The position numbers and the translations under genes were made by a program. 64,000 nucleotides of DNA from an uncultured Roseobacter sp. (GTDB lineage Bacteria; Pseudomonadota; Alphaproteobacteria; Rhodobacterales; Rhodobacteraceae), in contig NZ_CANKYM010000002.1 of NCBI RefSeq assembly GCF_947488185.1, positions 806,001 through 870,000 of the forward strand. The letters run 5' to 3'. The notes beneath the pieces were generated by a model. The model was not told the origin of the DNA and ran no database searches. It worked only from the letters and a program-made list of their open reading frames with translations. Positions 14,985 to 24,170 of the stretch are shown one piece after another (within the stretch, counting starts at the first letter, position 1; every line of letters begins with the position of its first letter).

Positions 14985-16531
14985 GTGTCGAGGCTGTGGG
15001 AACTGCCCGGCGCGGCCGGGGCGCGCGTAAAGCGCTGCGGCAGACGCGCGATGTGACGATGCTGCCAGCACTGAAGCGGCGGTTGCCGCTGACCGAGGTC
15101 ATGGATGAAGACCAGGTCGCGCGTGTCGATGCGGCGTCGATGGACATTCTGGAGACCGTCGGCGTTGTGTTCCGGGATGAGATTGCACTCGCCGATTGGA
15201 AACGCGCGGGCGCGGATGTGCGGGGCGAGCGGGTGCATCTGGACCGCGGGCTGGTCCGCGAATTGATCTCGACCATCCCCGAGAGCTTCACCTATCACGC
15301 GCGCAACCCGTTGAATAACCTGCCGTTTGGGAAAGATCACGCGATCTTTGTGCCGATGACCGGCGCGCCTTATCTGCGCGATCTCGACGATGTGCGGCGC
15401 AACCCGACGCTGGAGGATCTGGCGAATTTCCACAAGCTGAGCCACATGTTACCCAGCATCCATTCCTCGGCGCATCATATCGTGGAGCCTTACGATCATC
15501 CGATCAGCCAGCGGCACCTGCGGATCACCTATTCCTCGATGAAGCATTCGGACAAGACCTTCATGGGCATGACCACCAGCCCGAAGAACGCCGAGGATGT
15601 GATCGAGATGTGCGCGATCCTCTTCGGCGATGACTTCATCGACAGCCACCCGGTGGTGACGGGTAACTGCAACGGCAACTCGCCGCTGGTCTGGGACGAG
15701 ACGATGCTGGGTGCGATGCGCGCGTTTTGCCGCCGCAATCAGCCGGTGCTGTGCTCGCCCTTCGTGCTGGGCGGGGCCAATACGCCCGCGTCTGTCGCGC
15801 CTACGGTGGCGCAGCTGAATGCCGAGGCGCTGAGCGCGCTGGCCTACACGCAGGTGATCCGCAAAGGGTGTCCCGCGATCTATGGGCACTACCTCAGCAC
15901 GGTCAGCATGAAATCCGGCGCACCGATGGCGGGGACGCCGGAGATCAGCTTGATGAACTTCATGATCGGGCAGATGGCGCGGCACTATGGCGTGCCCTGG
16001 CGCACGTCGAACACGCTGGGTGGGGCCAAGACCTTCGACGCGCAGGCCGGGTATGAAAGTGCGATGACGCTGAACGCGGTGCTGATGGCGGGGGCCAACT
16101 ACATCTGGCATTCGGCGGGCTGGAATGAGGCGGGGATGCACTGCTCCATGGCCAAGTTCGTGGTGGATGCCGAGATGTGCGCAATGGGCTACCGCATGGC
16201 GGAAGGAGTCAACTGGGACGATTTCGACGAGGCCATCAAGGCCGTGGGTGATATCGGGCCCGGCGGACATTACCTGGGCCACCCGCACACGCTGGAGAAC
16301 TTCCAAAGGGCGTTTTTCATGCCGGAGATGTTCGACAACAACTCCATCGAGCAATGGCAGGCCGAGGGCGGTGTCGAAATCACGGAACGGGCGCTGATCC
16401 GGGCGCGCGATCTGCTCAACACCTATGAAGAGCCGACGCTCGATGCCGCTAGGGATGAGGCCCTGCGTGATTATATCACCCGCCGGGAGCGTGAAATCCC
16501 GGCGGCGGACGCCCTCAACCAGACGCATTGA
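14981..16531 (+). CDS. MttB-family (trimethylamine methyltransferase-like) protein, non-pyrrolysine
   Basis: A 516-residue member of the MttB superfamily (TIM-barrel corrinoid methyltransferases). Characteristic stretches include MDILETVGVVFRDE near the N-terminus, TGNCNGNSPLVWDETMLGAM in the middle, and a C-terminal LGHPHTLENFQRAFFMPEMF. There is no in-frame UAG, so it lacks pyrrolysine, like the glycine-betaine, proline-betaine and carnitine demethylases (MtgB/MtpB/MtcB). It probably transfers a methyl group from a quaternary or tertiary amine to a corrinoid protein, but no corrinoid protein gene is present nearby. It overlaps the aldehyde dehydrogenase gene by four bases. Confidence 0.9.
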   Translation: MSVEAVGTARRGRGARKALRQTRDVTMLPALKRRLPLTEVMDEDQVARVDAASMDILETVGVVFRDEIALADWKRAGADVRGERVHLDRGLVRELISTIPESFTYHARNPLNNLPFGKDHAIFVPMTGAPYLRDLDDVRRNPTLEDLANFHKLSHMLPSIHSSAHHIVEPYDHPISQRHLRITYSSMKHSDKTFMGMTTSPKNAEDVIEMCAILFGDDFIDSHPVVTGNCNGNSPLVWDETMLGAMRAFCRRNQPVLCSPFVLGGANTPASVAPTVAQLNAEALSALAYTQVIRKGCPAIYGHYLSTVSMKSGAPMAGTPEISLMNFMIGQMARHYGVPWRTSNTLGGAKTFDAQAGYESAMTLNAVLMAGANYIWHSAGWNEAGMHCSMAKFVVDAEMCAMGYRMAEGVNWDDFDEAIKAVGDIGPGGHYLGHPHTLENFQRAFFMPEMFDNNSIEQWQAEGGVEITERALIRARDLLNTYEEPTLDAARDEALRDYITRREREIPAADALNQTH

Positions 16532-16538
16532 GGGTGCA

Positions 16539-17870
16539 ATGAAAGTGTCCCGATTGCCGCGTGATCCGGGTCCGGCAGGTTGGAATTGTCTGCTGCCACG
16601 GCCCAATGCACCAACGCCGCTGGAAGGGCATGTCAGCGCTGACTGGCTGATCATCGGGGCCGGGTTTGCGGGGCTTGCCGCAGCACGGCGTTTGTCACAG
16701 CTTTGTTCGGGCGACCGGATCGTCGTGCTGGAAGCAAGCCGCGTGGGCGCGGGGCCTGCCGGGCGCAACTCCGGGTTCATGATCGATCTGCCCCATGACC
16801 TGGCGTCTGACAACTACGGCGGCGCGTTGGTGGCGGATCGCGCCCAGACGGCAGATAACCGGCGCGGCATTGCCTTTGCCGCCGAGATGGCCGCGGATTT
16901 CGGGCTGAGCGAAGAGGCGTTCAGTCCATCTGGCAAGATCAACGGGGCGGCCACCCCCAAGGGACATCAGCACAACCTCGATTATGCGCGCCACCTGACA
17001 GCCATGGGTGAGGCGCATGAGATGCTGGATGCCGGCCAGATGCGGGATTTGACCGGAACAGATTATTACCAAAGCGGTCTTGTCACCCCTGGTGCCGCGA
17101 TGATCCAGCCCGCGCTGTTCGTTCGCAGCGTTGCCGATTCCTTGTTGTCAAATCGCCTGTCTCTTCACGAGGAAAGCCCGGTGATTTCCCTGAGGCGGCA
17201 GGGGAGTTGGGTGGCGGAGACACCCAAAGGCCGGGTGACGGCGCCACGGGTCATTCTGGCGGTCAACGGTCACCTGGAAAGCTTTGGACATATGGCCAGT
17301 CGACTGATGCATGTCTTTACATATGCCTCAATGACCGAGCCGATGACCGCGGCACAAGCCGCTGCATTGGGTGGTGCACCGGTTTGGGGTCTCACACCCG
17401 CTGATCCCCTGGGTACGACGGTCCGCAGGATTTCGGGGACAGGAGGAGACCGGATCGTAATCCGAAACCGGTTCACTTTCGATCCGGAAATGGAAGTGGA
17501 TGACCAGCGTATCGCGTATGTGGGGCGGGATCATGATCGTGCTTTTGCGGCTAGGTTTCCGATGCTGGGCGATGTCCGGATGGCGTACCGGTGGGGCGGG
17601 CGGCTTTGCCTCAGCCTGAACAACGTGCAGGTCATCGGCGAGCTTGAGCCGGGGCTGTGGTCGGCCTGCTGTCAGAACGGGTTGGGAACGGCAAAGGGCA
17701 CGCTGGCAGGTCTGCTTGCGGCAGAAGCGGCAAACGGCATTGAGACCGATGCGCTGGACCGGGCGCGGGCAGCTGAGACGCCCAAACGGCTACCTCCCAG
17801 GGCCATCACAAAACTGGGCGCCGCAGTGCGTTTGCGCTGGGGGGAGGTTCGGGCAGGACGCGAGCTCTAG
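16539..17870 (+). CDS. FAD-dependent amine/amino-acid oxidoreductase (DAO family)
   Basis: A 443-residue flavoprotein with the FAD-binding dinucleotide motif DWLIIGAGFAGLAAARRL (about residues 32-49) and the further motif VVLEASRVGAGPAGRNSGFM, typical of the DAO/PuuB-type oxidases and dehydrogenases. It would oxidise a secondary or tertiary amine such as sarcosine, an N-methyl amino acid or D-hydroxyproline. The ATG at 16539 comes seven bases after the MttB-like stop, with GAGGG as ribosome binding site. Its stop overlaps the convergent HxlR gene by CTAG, which closes the operon. Confidence 0.88.
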   Translation: MKVSRLPRDPGPAGWNCLLPRPNAPTPLEGHVSADWLIIGAGFAGLAAARRLSQLCSGDRIVVLEASRVGAGPAGRNSGFMIDLPHDLASDNYGGALVADRAQTADNRRGIAFAAEMAADFGLSEEAFSPSGKINGAATPKGHQHNLDYARHLTAMGEAHEMLDAGQMRDLTGTDYYQSGLVTPGAAMIQPALFVRSVADSLLSNRLSLHEESPVISLRRQGSWVAETPKGRVTAPRVILAVNGHLESFGHMASRLMHVFTYASMTEPMTAAQAAALGGAPVWGLTPADPLGTTVRRISGTGGDRIVIRNRFTFDPEMEVDDQRIAYVGRDHDRAFAARFPMLGDVRMAYRWGGRLCLSLNNVQVIGELEPGLWSACCQNGLGTAKGTLAGLLAAEAANGIETDALDRARAAETPKRLPPRAITKLGAAVRLRWGEVRAGREL

Positions 17871-18529
17871 GCGTTAAACTGGCTCATGATCTGCTGCATG
17901 ACCGCCATGAAACTCTGATCTTTTTCAAGCGTGTAGGTCTGTAATCTGCTGTGATTGGTGGTAAAGTCCTGCAATGAAATTTCGCCTTCCGAGACCTGCA
18001 GCAAGGCCTCATAGCTGGTCTCGAAAACCACATCAGGGTCACGTGCTGCCGCATAGAGGACCGTCGGGGTGCCATCCTCAACCCGCATCGTGATCTGCTC
18101 GCCATCCACCCGCAACTCGGCAACGAAATCGTCGGTTAACAGGGTAACGCGCGCGGCGGCTGCCCCCAGTGTGGTGGCAACGGTTCTCAGATTGCCGGGT
18201 TTCACCTGCGCTTCGGGGGGGGGCATGCCGCCGCCAAATAGCGCCAGCTCAAAAAGGATGTTGCGGGTGCGTTTGCCGCTGTCGGTGAGCGCATAGAGGG
18301 CGGCACCGTGCTGGCCGTCCGATTTTGTGACCAGCCCGTCCGACGTCAGTTTCGCCAGCCGGTCGGTCAACAGGTTGGCCGCAATACCGGAGAGCCCGGT
18401 TTGCAGATCGGTGAAGCGCGCGGGTCCCGCAAGCAGATCGCGCAGGATCAGCAGGGTCCAGCGGTCGCCGATCGCATCCAGCGCCCGCGCGATCGGGCAG
18501 AGCAGCTTGTAGGAACGCGTTTTGGCCAT
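17867..18529 (-). CDS. HxlR-family winged-helix transcriptional regulator
   Basis: A 220-residue regulator. About residues 8-95 form the HxlR winged helix (CPIARALDAIGDRWTLLILR, then GLSGIAANLLTDRLAKL), the hallmark including the N-terminal CPI cysteine that can sense redox or electrophiles in this family. The C-terminal part is an SCP2-like lipid- or ligand-binding extension seen in some longer HxlR proteins. It is divergent from an NmrA-like gene, with two palindromes between them. A redox- or quinone-responsive repressor of that gene is the likely role. Confidence 0.88.
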   Translation of the reverse strand: MAKTRSYKLLCPIARALDAIGDRWTLLILRDLLAGPARFTDLQTGLSGIAANLLTDRLAKLTSDGLVTKSDGQHGAALYALTDSGKRTRNILFELALFGGGMPPPEAQVKPGNLRTVATTLGAAAARVTLLTDDFVAELRVDGEQITMRVEDGTPTVLYAAARDPDVVFETSYEALLQVSEGEISLQDFTTNHSRLQTYTLEKDQSFMAVMQQIMSQFNA

Positions 18530-18541
18530 GGCATCTCACGG

Positions 18542-18575
18542 TAAAGTTACTTTAAAAAATAAAGTAATCACTTTA
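18542..18575. promoter_or_regulatory. Two TAAAGT/ACTTTA palindromic operators (HxlR)
   Basis: TAAAGTTACTTTA at 18542-18554 and TAAAGTAATCACTTTA at 18560-18575 share perfect 6-bp arms with spacers of 1 and 4 bases. Their position between the divergent HxlR and NmrA-like genes fits a pair of binding sites for the HxlR dimer controlling both promoters. Confidence 0.65.
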
Positions 18576-18610
18576 GTTCATCTAGTAATCTGTGAAAGGG
18601 AGGCATCAAA

Positions 18611-19696
18611 ATGTCAACGCATACCAGAATTCTTGTCACCAGCGCAGCCGGAAAAACCGGCCTGCCGGTCACCCTTCAACTGCTGGAAAAGGGGTTTGCC
18701 GTGCGTGCCTTTGTGCGGCGGCAGGATCACCGTGCCCAGCAGCTCAAGGAGGCCGGTGCAGAGATCTTTGTCGGCGATCAATATGCGCTGACCGACATGC
18801 GCGCGGCAATGAAAGACGTCCAGCGTGCCTATCAATGCGCGCCGACCGCGCCCAATGGGTTGCACTATAATGCCGTCTTCACGGCTGCCGCCTTCGAGGC
18901 GCGGCTTGAGCATGTGGTTACCCTTGGTCAATGGCTGTCCACGGCTGATCACCCGTCGCTCTTCACGCGGGAAACCTATCTTGGTGACATCCTGATCCGC
19001 ATGCCGGGCGAGATGACCGTGACCTCCATCATTCCAGGCTGGTTTGCCGACAACTATCTGATGGTGCTGGATATGGCCGCTCATCTGGGGCTCTTTGCGA
19101 TGCCGTTGGGGGCAGGGGAAGTGCCTGGGAACGCGCCGCCGTCCAATGAGGATATTGCCAGCGTTGCCGTGGCGGCCCTCAGCGACCCGGAGGTCCACGC
19201 GGGCAAAACCTACCGCCCCACGGGGCCTGCACTCCTGTCGCCTGACGAGATTGCCGAGGCCATGGGGCAGGCACTAGGGCGCCGCGTAAAGTACCGGAAT
19301 ATATCGGAGAAGATGATGATGAAGGCGCTGAGAGCGATGCCGCCTGCGAATTTCTCTCAGGCTGCCGCCTCGCAGCTGGCGCTTTACACGGAGGAGTACA
19401 GGCGGGGCACCTTTGCGATCAGCGCGCCGACGGATCACGTGTTGCGGATCGGTGGGCGGGTGCCCGAGCCCTTCGTATCCATCGTCAAGAGGAGAGTGGC
19501 TGCGCGACCTGATCTGCAGCGCAGTTTCCCCCGTCGCCTGAGTGCGATGGCGGGTTTTGCCCGTATGCTGCTGACGCCTGCGCTGGTGCCGGAAGAGATC
19601 GAGGCGCAGCGTGACTATGTGCGCCTCGCAGCCCCTGCGTTCAGCCAGGACGACGCCGAATGGGGTGCCGCGCATAGGCACCTTGGCCTGTCCTGA
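18611..19696 (+). CDS. NmrA-family NAD(P)-binding protein
   Basis: A 361-residue protein with an N-terminal Rossmann motif ILVTSAAGKTGLPVTLQL (about residues 7-24), then FVRRQDHRAQQLKEAGAEIF and GDQYALTDMRAAMKDVQRAY, the NmrA pattern of sensing or using NAD(P)(H). NmrA-type proteins act as redox sensors or as reductases for quinone-like compounds. The extension beyond about residue 290, with a hydrophobic MAGFARMLLTPALVPEEIE segment, is longer than in most members. The start at 18611 follows GGGAGG. It is likely to be repressed by the divergent HxlR protein. Confidence 0.82.
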   Translation: MSTHTRILVTSAAGKTGLPVTLQLLEKGFAVRAFVRRQDHRAQQLKEAGAEIFVGDQYALTDMRAAMKDVQRAYQCAPTAPNGLHYNAVFTAAAFEARLEHVVTLGQWLSTADHPSLFTRETYLGDILIRMPGEMTVTSIIPGWFADNYLMVLDMAAHLGLFAMPLGAGEVPGNAPPSNEDIASVAVAALSDPEVHAGKTYRPTGPALLSPDEIAEAMGQALGRRVKYRNISEKMMMKALRAMPPANFSQAAASQLALYTEEYRRGTFAISAPTDHVLRIGGRVPEPFVSIVKRRVAARPDLQRSFPRRLSAMAGFARMLLTPALVPEEIEAQRDYVRLAAPAFSQDDAEWGAAHRHLGLS

Positions 19697-19744
19697 GCGG
19701 GTTTGAACGTCTTTTGCGAGGGCTTCCAGAGGGCCGCCCGGGTA

Positions 19745-20641
19745 TCACGCGGCGTGTCGACCCTGCAGCACTTCGGCCACCGTGGCCCCCATGGCCGAAG
19801 GGTTCGGGGCGACGGTAATGCCGACAGCATTGAGCATCTCCACCTTTTCCTGCGCGCTTTCGCCAAAGGCGGAGATGATCGCGCCGGCGTGCCCCATTTG
19901 CCGACCCTTTGGTGCTGAAAGACCCGCCACATAGGCGACCACGGGCTTGCTCATGTGATCGCGGACAAAAGCGGCGGCCTCGGCCTCCTGCGGGCCGCCG
20001 ATCTCACCGATCATCATCACCGCATCGGTGTCCGGATCCGCCTCGAAAAGTTCCAGAATGTCCCGGAAGGAGGCCCCGTTGATCGGATCGCCTCCGATCC
20101 CCACGGAGGTCGATACCCCAATGCCCAGAGCCTTCATCTGGCTTGCCGCCTCATAGCCAAGGGTGCCGGAACGCCCGACGATCCCGACACGGCCCGGCGT
20201 GTAGATATGCGGCGGCATGATCCCCATGAACCCGCGCCCGGGCGAGATGACACCGGCGCAATTCGGCCCGATCAGGCGCATTTTCCGATGCCGCGGGTAG
20301 CGGCGCAGAAACCGTTTCACCCGCATCATGTCCTGCGCCGGGATGCCATCGGCCACGCAGACCGCTGTCTGAATGCCCGCATCGGCGGCTTCCATCATCG
20401 CGTCCGCGGCAAAGGGGGGCGGCACAAACATGACGCTGGCCTGCGCGCCGGTGGCCTCAACGGCCTCGCGCACCGTGTTGAACACCGGGCGATCCAGAAT
20501 GCGGCTGCCGCCTTTGCCCGGCGTGACACCCGCGACCACATTGGTGTTGTGCTCAATCATTTCCGCCGCGTGGAACTGGCCGATGCGGCCGGAAATGCCC
20601 TGCACCAGAACAGGTGTGGTTTCATCGATGAGAATGGCCAT
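19745..20641 (-). CDS. mtkB: Malate thiokinase (malate-CoA ligase) alpha/small subunit
   Basis: A 298-residue succinyl-CoA-synthetase-alpha-type subunit. It has the CoA-binding N-terminus (LVQGISGRIGQFHAAEMI), GPNCAGVISPG, and the phosphohistidine H251 in GRQMGHAGAIIS. Together with the upstream beta subunit it makes malyl-CoA from malate, CoA and ATP. Assignment to malate thiokinase rather than succinate-CoA ligase rests on its operon (malyl-CoA lyase, serine-glyoxylate aminotransferase) and close resemblance to remembered Methylorubrum MtkB sequence. It is the last gene of the serine-cycle operon. Confidence 0.87.
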   Translation of the reverse strand: MAILIDETTPVLVQGISGRIGQFHAAEMIEHNTNVVAGVTPGKGGSRILDRPVFNTVREAVEATGAQASVMFVPPPFAADAMMEAADAGIQTAVCVADGIPAQDMMRVKRFLRRYPRHRKMRLIGPNCAGVISPGRGFMGIMPPHIYTPGRVGIVGRSGTLGYEAASQMKALGIGVSTSVGIGGDPINGASFRDILELFEADPDTDAVMMIGEIGGPQEAEAAAFVRDHMSKPVVAYVAGLSAPKGRQMGHAGAIISAFGESAQEKVEMLNAVGITVAPNPSAMGATVAEVLQGRHAA

Positions 20642-20664
20642 GGGGTCCTCCGATCCGTTTTGAG

Positions 20665-21840
20665 TTAGGCCGCGGCGTTTTGTCTGCGCAGGGAGACGGC
20701 GGCCTCTGCCGCTTCGGCCAGCGTATCGGTCGCGATGATCGGCAGGCCGGATGCCTCAAGCAGCGCCTTGCCCTCCTGCACATTGGTCCCGGCGAGCCGC
20801 ACGATGACCGGCAGGTCCAGCCCGATGTCACGGTAGGCCTGAATGACCCCATTCGCGATCCAGTCGCAGCGGTTTATGCCCGCAAAGATATTGACGAGTA
20901 TCACGCCGACATTCGGGTCCGACAACACGGTGCGAAAGGCGGTGCAGACACGTTCCGGGCTGGCCCCACCGCCGATGTCGAGGAAATTGGCCGGCTCGCC
21001 GCCCGCCAGCTTTATCATATCCATCGTGGCCATCGCCAGACCGGCGCCGTTGATGATGCAGCCGATGTCGCCGTCCAGACCCACATAGGCCAGCCCGTGA
21101 TCGGCTGCCATGGCCTCGCGCGGGTCTTCCTGGCTGGGGTCGCGCAGGGCCGCCACATCCGGCCGCCGGTACAGCGCGTTGGTGTCGAAACTCATCTTGG
21201 CATCCAGCGCCACCAGATCGCCGGAGGCGCGGATCACCAGCGGGTTGATCTCGACCATGAAGGCGTCGAGGTCCCGGTAAGCGCGGTAGCACGCGTTCAA
21301 AACATTGACCATCTGCGCGATCTGTCCGCCGGACAGCCCCAGCGCAAAGGCCAGCTCACGCGCCTGATAGCCCGCCAGCCCGACCGCCGGGTCGATGATC
21401 ATGCGGCGCAGGGAGTCCGGGTCCTTTTCCGCGAGGTCTTCGATTTCCATGCCGCCATGCGAAGAGGCGACGATCATGATCCGTTCGGATTTGCGATCCA
21501 GCACAAAGCCCAGATAGAGCTCCTGCTGGATGTCTGAGGCTTCTTCTACCCAGAGGCGGTAGACGCCTTTGCCCGCCGCACCCGTTTGCTTGGTGACCAA
21601 CTGCTTGCCAAAGAGCGTGGCGGCATAGTCGCGCACCTCTTCTTCGGTCTTGCAGAGCTTTACGCCACCGGCTTCACCGCGCCCGCCGGAGTGGATCTGC
21701 GCCTTGACGACCCAGGCCTCCCCTCCCAATTCGCGCGCGCGGTAGCCTGCCTGTTCGGGGGAATACGCGACCCCGCCGCGGGGCACGGGCACCCCGAACC
21801 CAGCAAGAATTTCCTTGGCCTGATGTTCGTGGATGTCCAT
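20665..21840 (-). CDS. mtkA: Malate thiokinase beta/large subunit
   Basis: A 391-residue ATP-grasp subunit of the succinyl-CoA synthetase beta type. It begins [20 protein letters not shown] and contains [39 protein letters not shown], and near the end [17 protein letters not shown] and [12 protein letters not shown], which follow the MtkA pattern closely. The enzyme activates malate for cleavage by the adjacent malyl-CoA lyase. The start at 21840 is the family start; the longer frame (to 21894) overlaps the upstream gene and has no resemblance. The 23-base gap to mtkB supports co-transcription. Confidence 0.88.
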   Translation of the reverse strand: MDIHEHQAKEILAGFGVPVPRGGVAYSPEQAGYRARELGGEAWVVKAQIHSGGRGEAGGVKLCKTEEEVRDYAATLFGKQLVTKQTGAAGKGVYRLWVEEASDIQQELYLGFVLDRKSERIMIVASSHGGMEIEDLAEKDPDSLRRMIIDPAVGLAGYQARELAFALGLSGGQIAQMVNVLNACYRAYRDLDAFMVEINPLVIRASGDLVALDAKMSFDTNALYRRPDVAALRDPSQEDPREAMAADHGLAYVGLDGDIGCIINGAGLAMATMDMIKLAGGEPANFLDIGGGASPERVCTAFRTVLSDPNVGVILVNIFAGINRCDWIANGVIQAYRDIGLDLPVIVRLAGTNVQEGKALLEASGLPIIATDTLAEAAEAAVSLRRQNAAA

Positions 21841-21862
21841 GGTCTTCCCCCTTTTTGTGTGT

Positions 21863-22804
21863 TCAGACTTTTTCAGCGATGGCGCGCGCCACATCGATCA
21901 CGTTGCGCGCCATTTTTTCCGAGGCGGCGTCGATCATCTTGCCGTCGAGCGAGGCCGCGCCGCGCCCTTCGTCCTCGGCTTTCTTCAACTCCTCGATGAT
22001 GCGCTCGGCCTTGGAAACCTCGGTTTCCGGCGGGCTGAAGACCTCGTTGGCCAGGGCAACCTGGCTGGGGTGGATGGCCCATTTGCCTTCGCAGCCCAGG
22101 GCAGCCGCCCGGCGCGCGCCGTCCTTGTAGCCCTCGGGATCAGAGAAATCGCCAAAGGGCCCGTCGATGGCGCGCAGCCCATAGGCGCGGCAGGCAATCA
22201 CCATCCGGGTGATTGATGCGTGCCATTGATCGCCGGGGTAGAGCGGGTTCAGACCGCCGATATTGACCGTACGCGCCCGCATGGAGGCCGCATAGTCCGC
22301 GACCCCGAAATGCAGCGCCTCAAGGCGGCCGCCGAATTGCGCAATTGCCTCGACGTTGGCCATGCCAAGTGCCGTTTCGATCAGGGCCTCGAGCCCGACG
22401 CGGCTGTGCAAGCCGCGCCCCTGTTCGATCTGATTGACCATCGCATCGACCATGTAGAGGTCGGCGGGGACGCCAACCTTTGGCACCAGCAGCGTGTGCA
22501 CCCGGTCCCCGGCCTGTTCCATCACATCGACCACGTCGCGATACATGTAGTGGGTGTCGAGCCCGTTGATCCGAACGGAAACCGTCTTGCCCCGGGCCGC
22601 CCAGTCGATGTCATTGAGGGCCTGAATGGCATTGCGGCGCGCTTGTTCCTTTTCCGGGGGTGCAACCGCGTCCTCCAGATCGAGAAAGACGTAGTCGGCG
22701 GCGCCCTCGGCGGCCTTGTCGATCATCGTCGGGTTCGACGCGGGCACGGCCAGTTCAGACCGTTGTAGACGTTGTTTGTTCAGAGGGTAGAGGGTGTGTG
22801 ACAC
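21863..22804 (-). CDS. mclA: L-malyl-CoA lyase (HpcH/HpaI aldolase family)
   Basis: A 313-residue citrate-lyase-beta-like enzyme. It has [10 protein letters not shown] near the N-terminus, [20 protein letters not shown] (with the metal-binding acid), [17 protein letters not shown], and [17 protein letters not shown], all diagnostic of malyl-CoA lyase. It splits malyl-CoA to glyoxylate and acetyl-CoA in the serine cycle or ethylmalonyl-CoA route. The start is a GTG at 22804 (protein [10 protein letters not shown]), with AAAGGA upstream; the longer frame would overlap sgaA. It lies between sgaA and mtkA with gaps of about 25 bases. Confidence 0.92.
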   Translation of the reverse strand: MSHTLYPLNKQRLQRSELAVPASNPTMIDKAAEGAADYVFLDLEDAVAPPEKEQARRNAIQALNDIDWAARGKTVSVRINGLDTHYMYRDVVDVMEQAGDRVHTLLVPKVGVPADLYMVDAMVNQIEQGRGLHSRVGLEALIETALGMANVEAIAQFGGRLEALHFGVADYAASMRARTVNIGGLNPLYPGDQWHASITRMVIACRAYGLRAIDGPFGDFSDPEGYKDGARRAAALGCEGKWAIHPSQVALANEVFSPPETEVSKAERIIEELKKAEDEGRGAASLDGKMIDAASEKMARNVIDVARAIAEKV

Positions 22805-22829
22805 GTGGGTACTTTCCTTTGAGACTGTG

Positions 22830-24032
22830 TTATTCTGCGGCAACGGCCAGCGGCTGTTGCATAGGGGTTTCATCGGCGAACCAGCGCTGTGCGGCAGCAA
22901 CGCCGGAGCCGAATTCGATGTCTGCGCCTGCCCGGTGCAGCGCCATCTCCGCCACGGAAAGCGCGGTGAGACACATGCCTTCGTTTAGGTCACCGATATG
23001 GCCGATGCGAAAGACCTTGCCTGCCAGCCGCGCCAGACCGCTGCCCAGCGAGGTGTTGTAATCTTCATAGGCGATGCGGATCACCTCGCGCGCATCCACG
23101 TCCTGCGGCGTGCGAATGGCCGAGACGGTGTTGGAATGGAGCGACGGGTGTTCTGCCACCAGATCAAAGCCCCAAGCAGCCACCCCCCGGCGCACCCCTT
23201 CGGCGAGGTGGGTGTGGCGGGCAATGGTGTTGTCGAGCCCTTCGGCAAAGATCCGGTCCAGCGATTTACGCAACCCATGCAGAAGTTGCGTGGGCGGGGT
23301 GTAGGGGAAATAGCCATCCGCGTTGAGCTTGACCATGTCGCTGAATTCGAAATAGGCGCGGCGCGAGGTCGCGGTTTCGGCCAGCGCCATGGCCTTTTCG
23401 CTGACCGCGAGAATGCCCAGACCGGCGGGCAGCATCAGCCCCTTCTGGCTGCCGGTGATGGCCAGATCAACGCGCCAGTCGTCCATGCGGAAATCCAGCG
23501 ATCCGATGGAGGAGACACCGTCGACAAAGAGCAGCGCGTCGTGGAAATTCTCGTCCAGCGCGCGGCGGACGGCGGCAACATCGGATGTCACCCCGGTGGC
23601 GGTTTCATTATGAGTGACGAACACCGCCTTGATCTCGTCATTCGTGTCTGCGGCCAGTTGGCGTTCGAATTCGCGCACCGGGACACCAGCACCCCATGGG
23701 ACGTCCACCAGATGCACATCCAACCCCAGCCGTTCGGCCATTTCCGCCCAGAGGGTCGAGAATTGCCCGTGCCGGGCCATCAGCACCTTATCGCCGGGGT
23801 TCAACGTATTGGTGATGCCCGCTTCCCAGGCTGCTGTGCCCGATCCGGGAAAGATCATGACGGTGCCGGTTTTGGTGCGGAAGACGGATTTGAGGTCTTG
23901 GAACAGGCTGAGAGTGACGTCACCGAAATCCGGGGCGCGCATGTCCTGCATGGGCACATTCATGGCCTGGCGTACAACTTCCGGCACATTGGTCGGGCCG
24001 GGAATGAAGAGATGGGTCTGTCCGGTGCGCAT
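22830..24032 (-). CDS. sgaA: Serine-glyoxylate aminotransferase
   Basis: A 400-residue class V (fold type I) PLP aminotransferase. It begins MRTGQTHLFIPGPTNVPE, has the aldimine lysine K197 in ITGSQKGLMLP, and VDGVSSIGSLDFRMDDW, consistent with serine/alanine/aspartate-glyoxylate aminotransferases. In the serine cycle it converts serine plus glyoxylate to hydroxypyruvate plus glycine. Aspartate-glyoxylate activity (BhcA) is a related alternative but lacks the other bhc genes here. The start at 24032 has a strong AAGGAGGA site. It is the first gene of the operon and divergent from the ScfR-family regulator. Confidence 0.88.
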   Translation of the reverse strand: MRTGQTHLFIPGPTNVPEVVRQAMNVPMQDMRAPDFGDVTLSLFQDLKSVFRTKTGTVMIFPGSGTAAWEAGITNTLNPGDKVLMARHGQFSTLWAEMAERLGLDVHLVDVPWGAGVPVREFERQLAADTNDEIKAVFVTHNETATGVTSDVAAVRRALDENFHDALLFVDGVSSIGSLDFRMDDWRVDLAITGSQKGLMLPAGLGILAVSEKAMALAETATSRRAYFEFSDMVKLNADGYFPYTPPTQLLHGLRKSLDRIFAEGLDNTIARHTHLAEGVRRGVAAWGFDLVAEHPSLHSNTVSAIRTPQDVDAREVIRIAYEDYNTSLGSGLARLAGKVFRIGHIGDLNEGMCLTALSVAEMALHRAGADIEFGSGVAAAQRWFADETPMQQPLAVAAE

Positions 24033-24116
24033 CTGAGTCCTCCTTGTTGATGAGAGGACCATGGCGCAAGTTCCGGTTGTGACCTAAGGGAACCGCGTCC
24101 TGCTGTGGATGCGAAT

Positions 24117-24150
24117 ATTTACAAGATGGAAATATTGTAAATTTGTAAAA
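24117..24150. promoter_or_regulatory. TTTGTAAA-type operator cluster in the serine-cycle intergenic region
   Basis: ATTTACAA (24117-24124) is the inverted form of TTGTAAAT, and ATTGTAAA-TTTGTAAA (24134-24149) are two adjacent direct octamers. They lie between sgaA and the divergent ScfR-type gene and match the repeats upstream of the other ScfR-like gene at 1021-1060. They are likely regulator binding sites. Confidence 0.6.
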
Positions 24151-24170
24151 TTTTCGGTATCAAATACTGT

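Noticed and set aside
19745..21840. Assignment of the two ligase subunits as sucC/sucD of the TCA cycle
   Set aside because: The operon also holds malyl-CoA lyase and serine-glyoxylate aminotransferase, and the sequences follow malate thiokinase more closely; no other TCA-cycle gene is adjacent.
22830..24032. Assignment of the aminotransferase as BhcA of the beta-hydroxyaspartate cycle
   Set aside because: The other bhc genes (aldolase, dehydratase, iminosuccinate reductase, IclR-type regulator) are absent, while serine-cycle partners are present.
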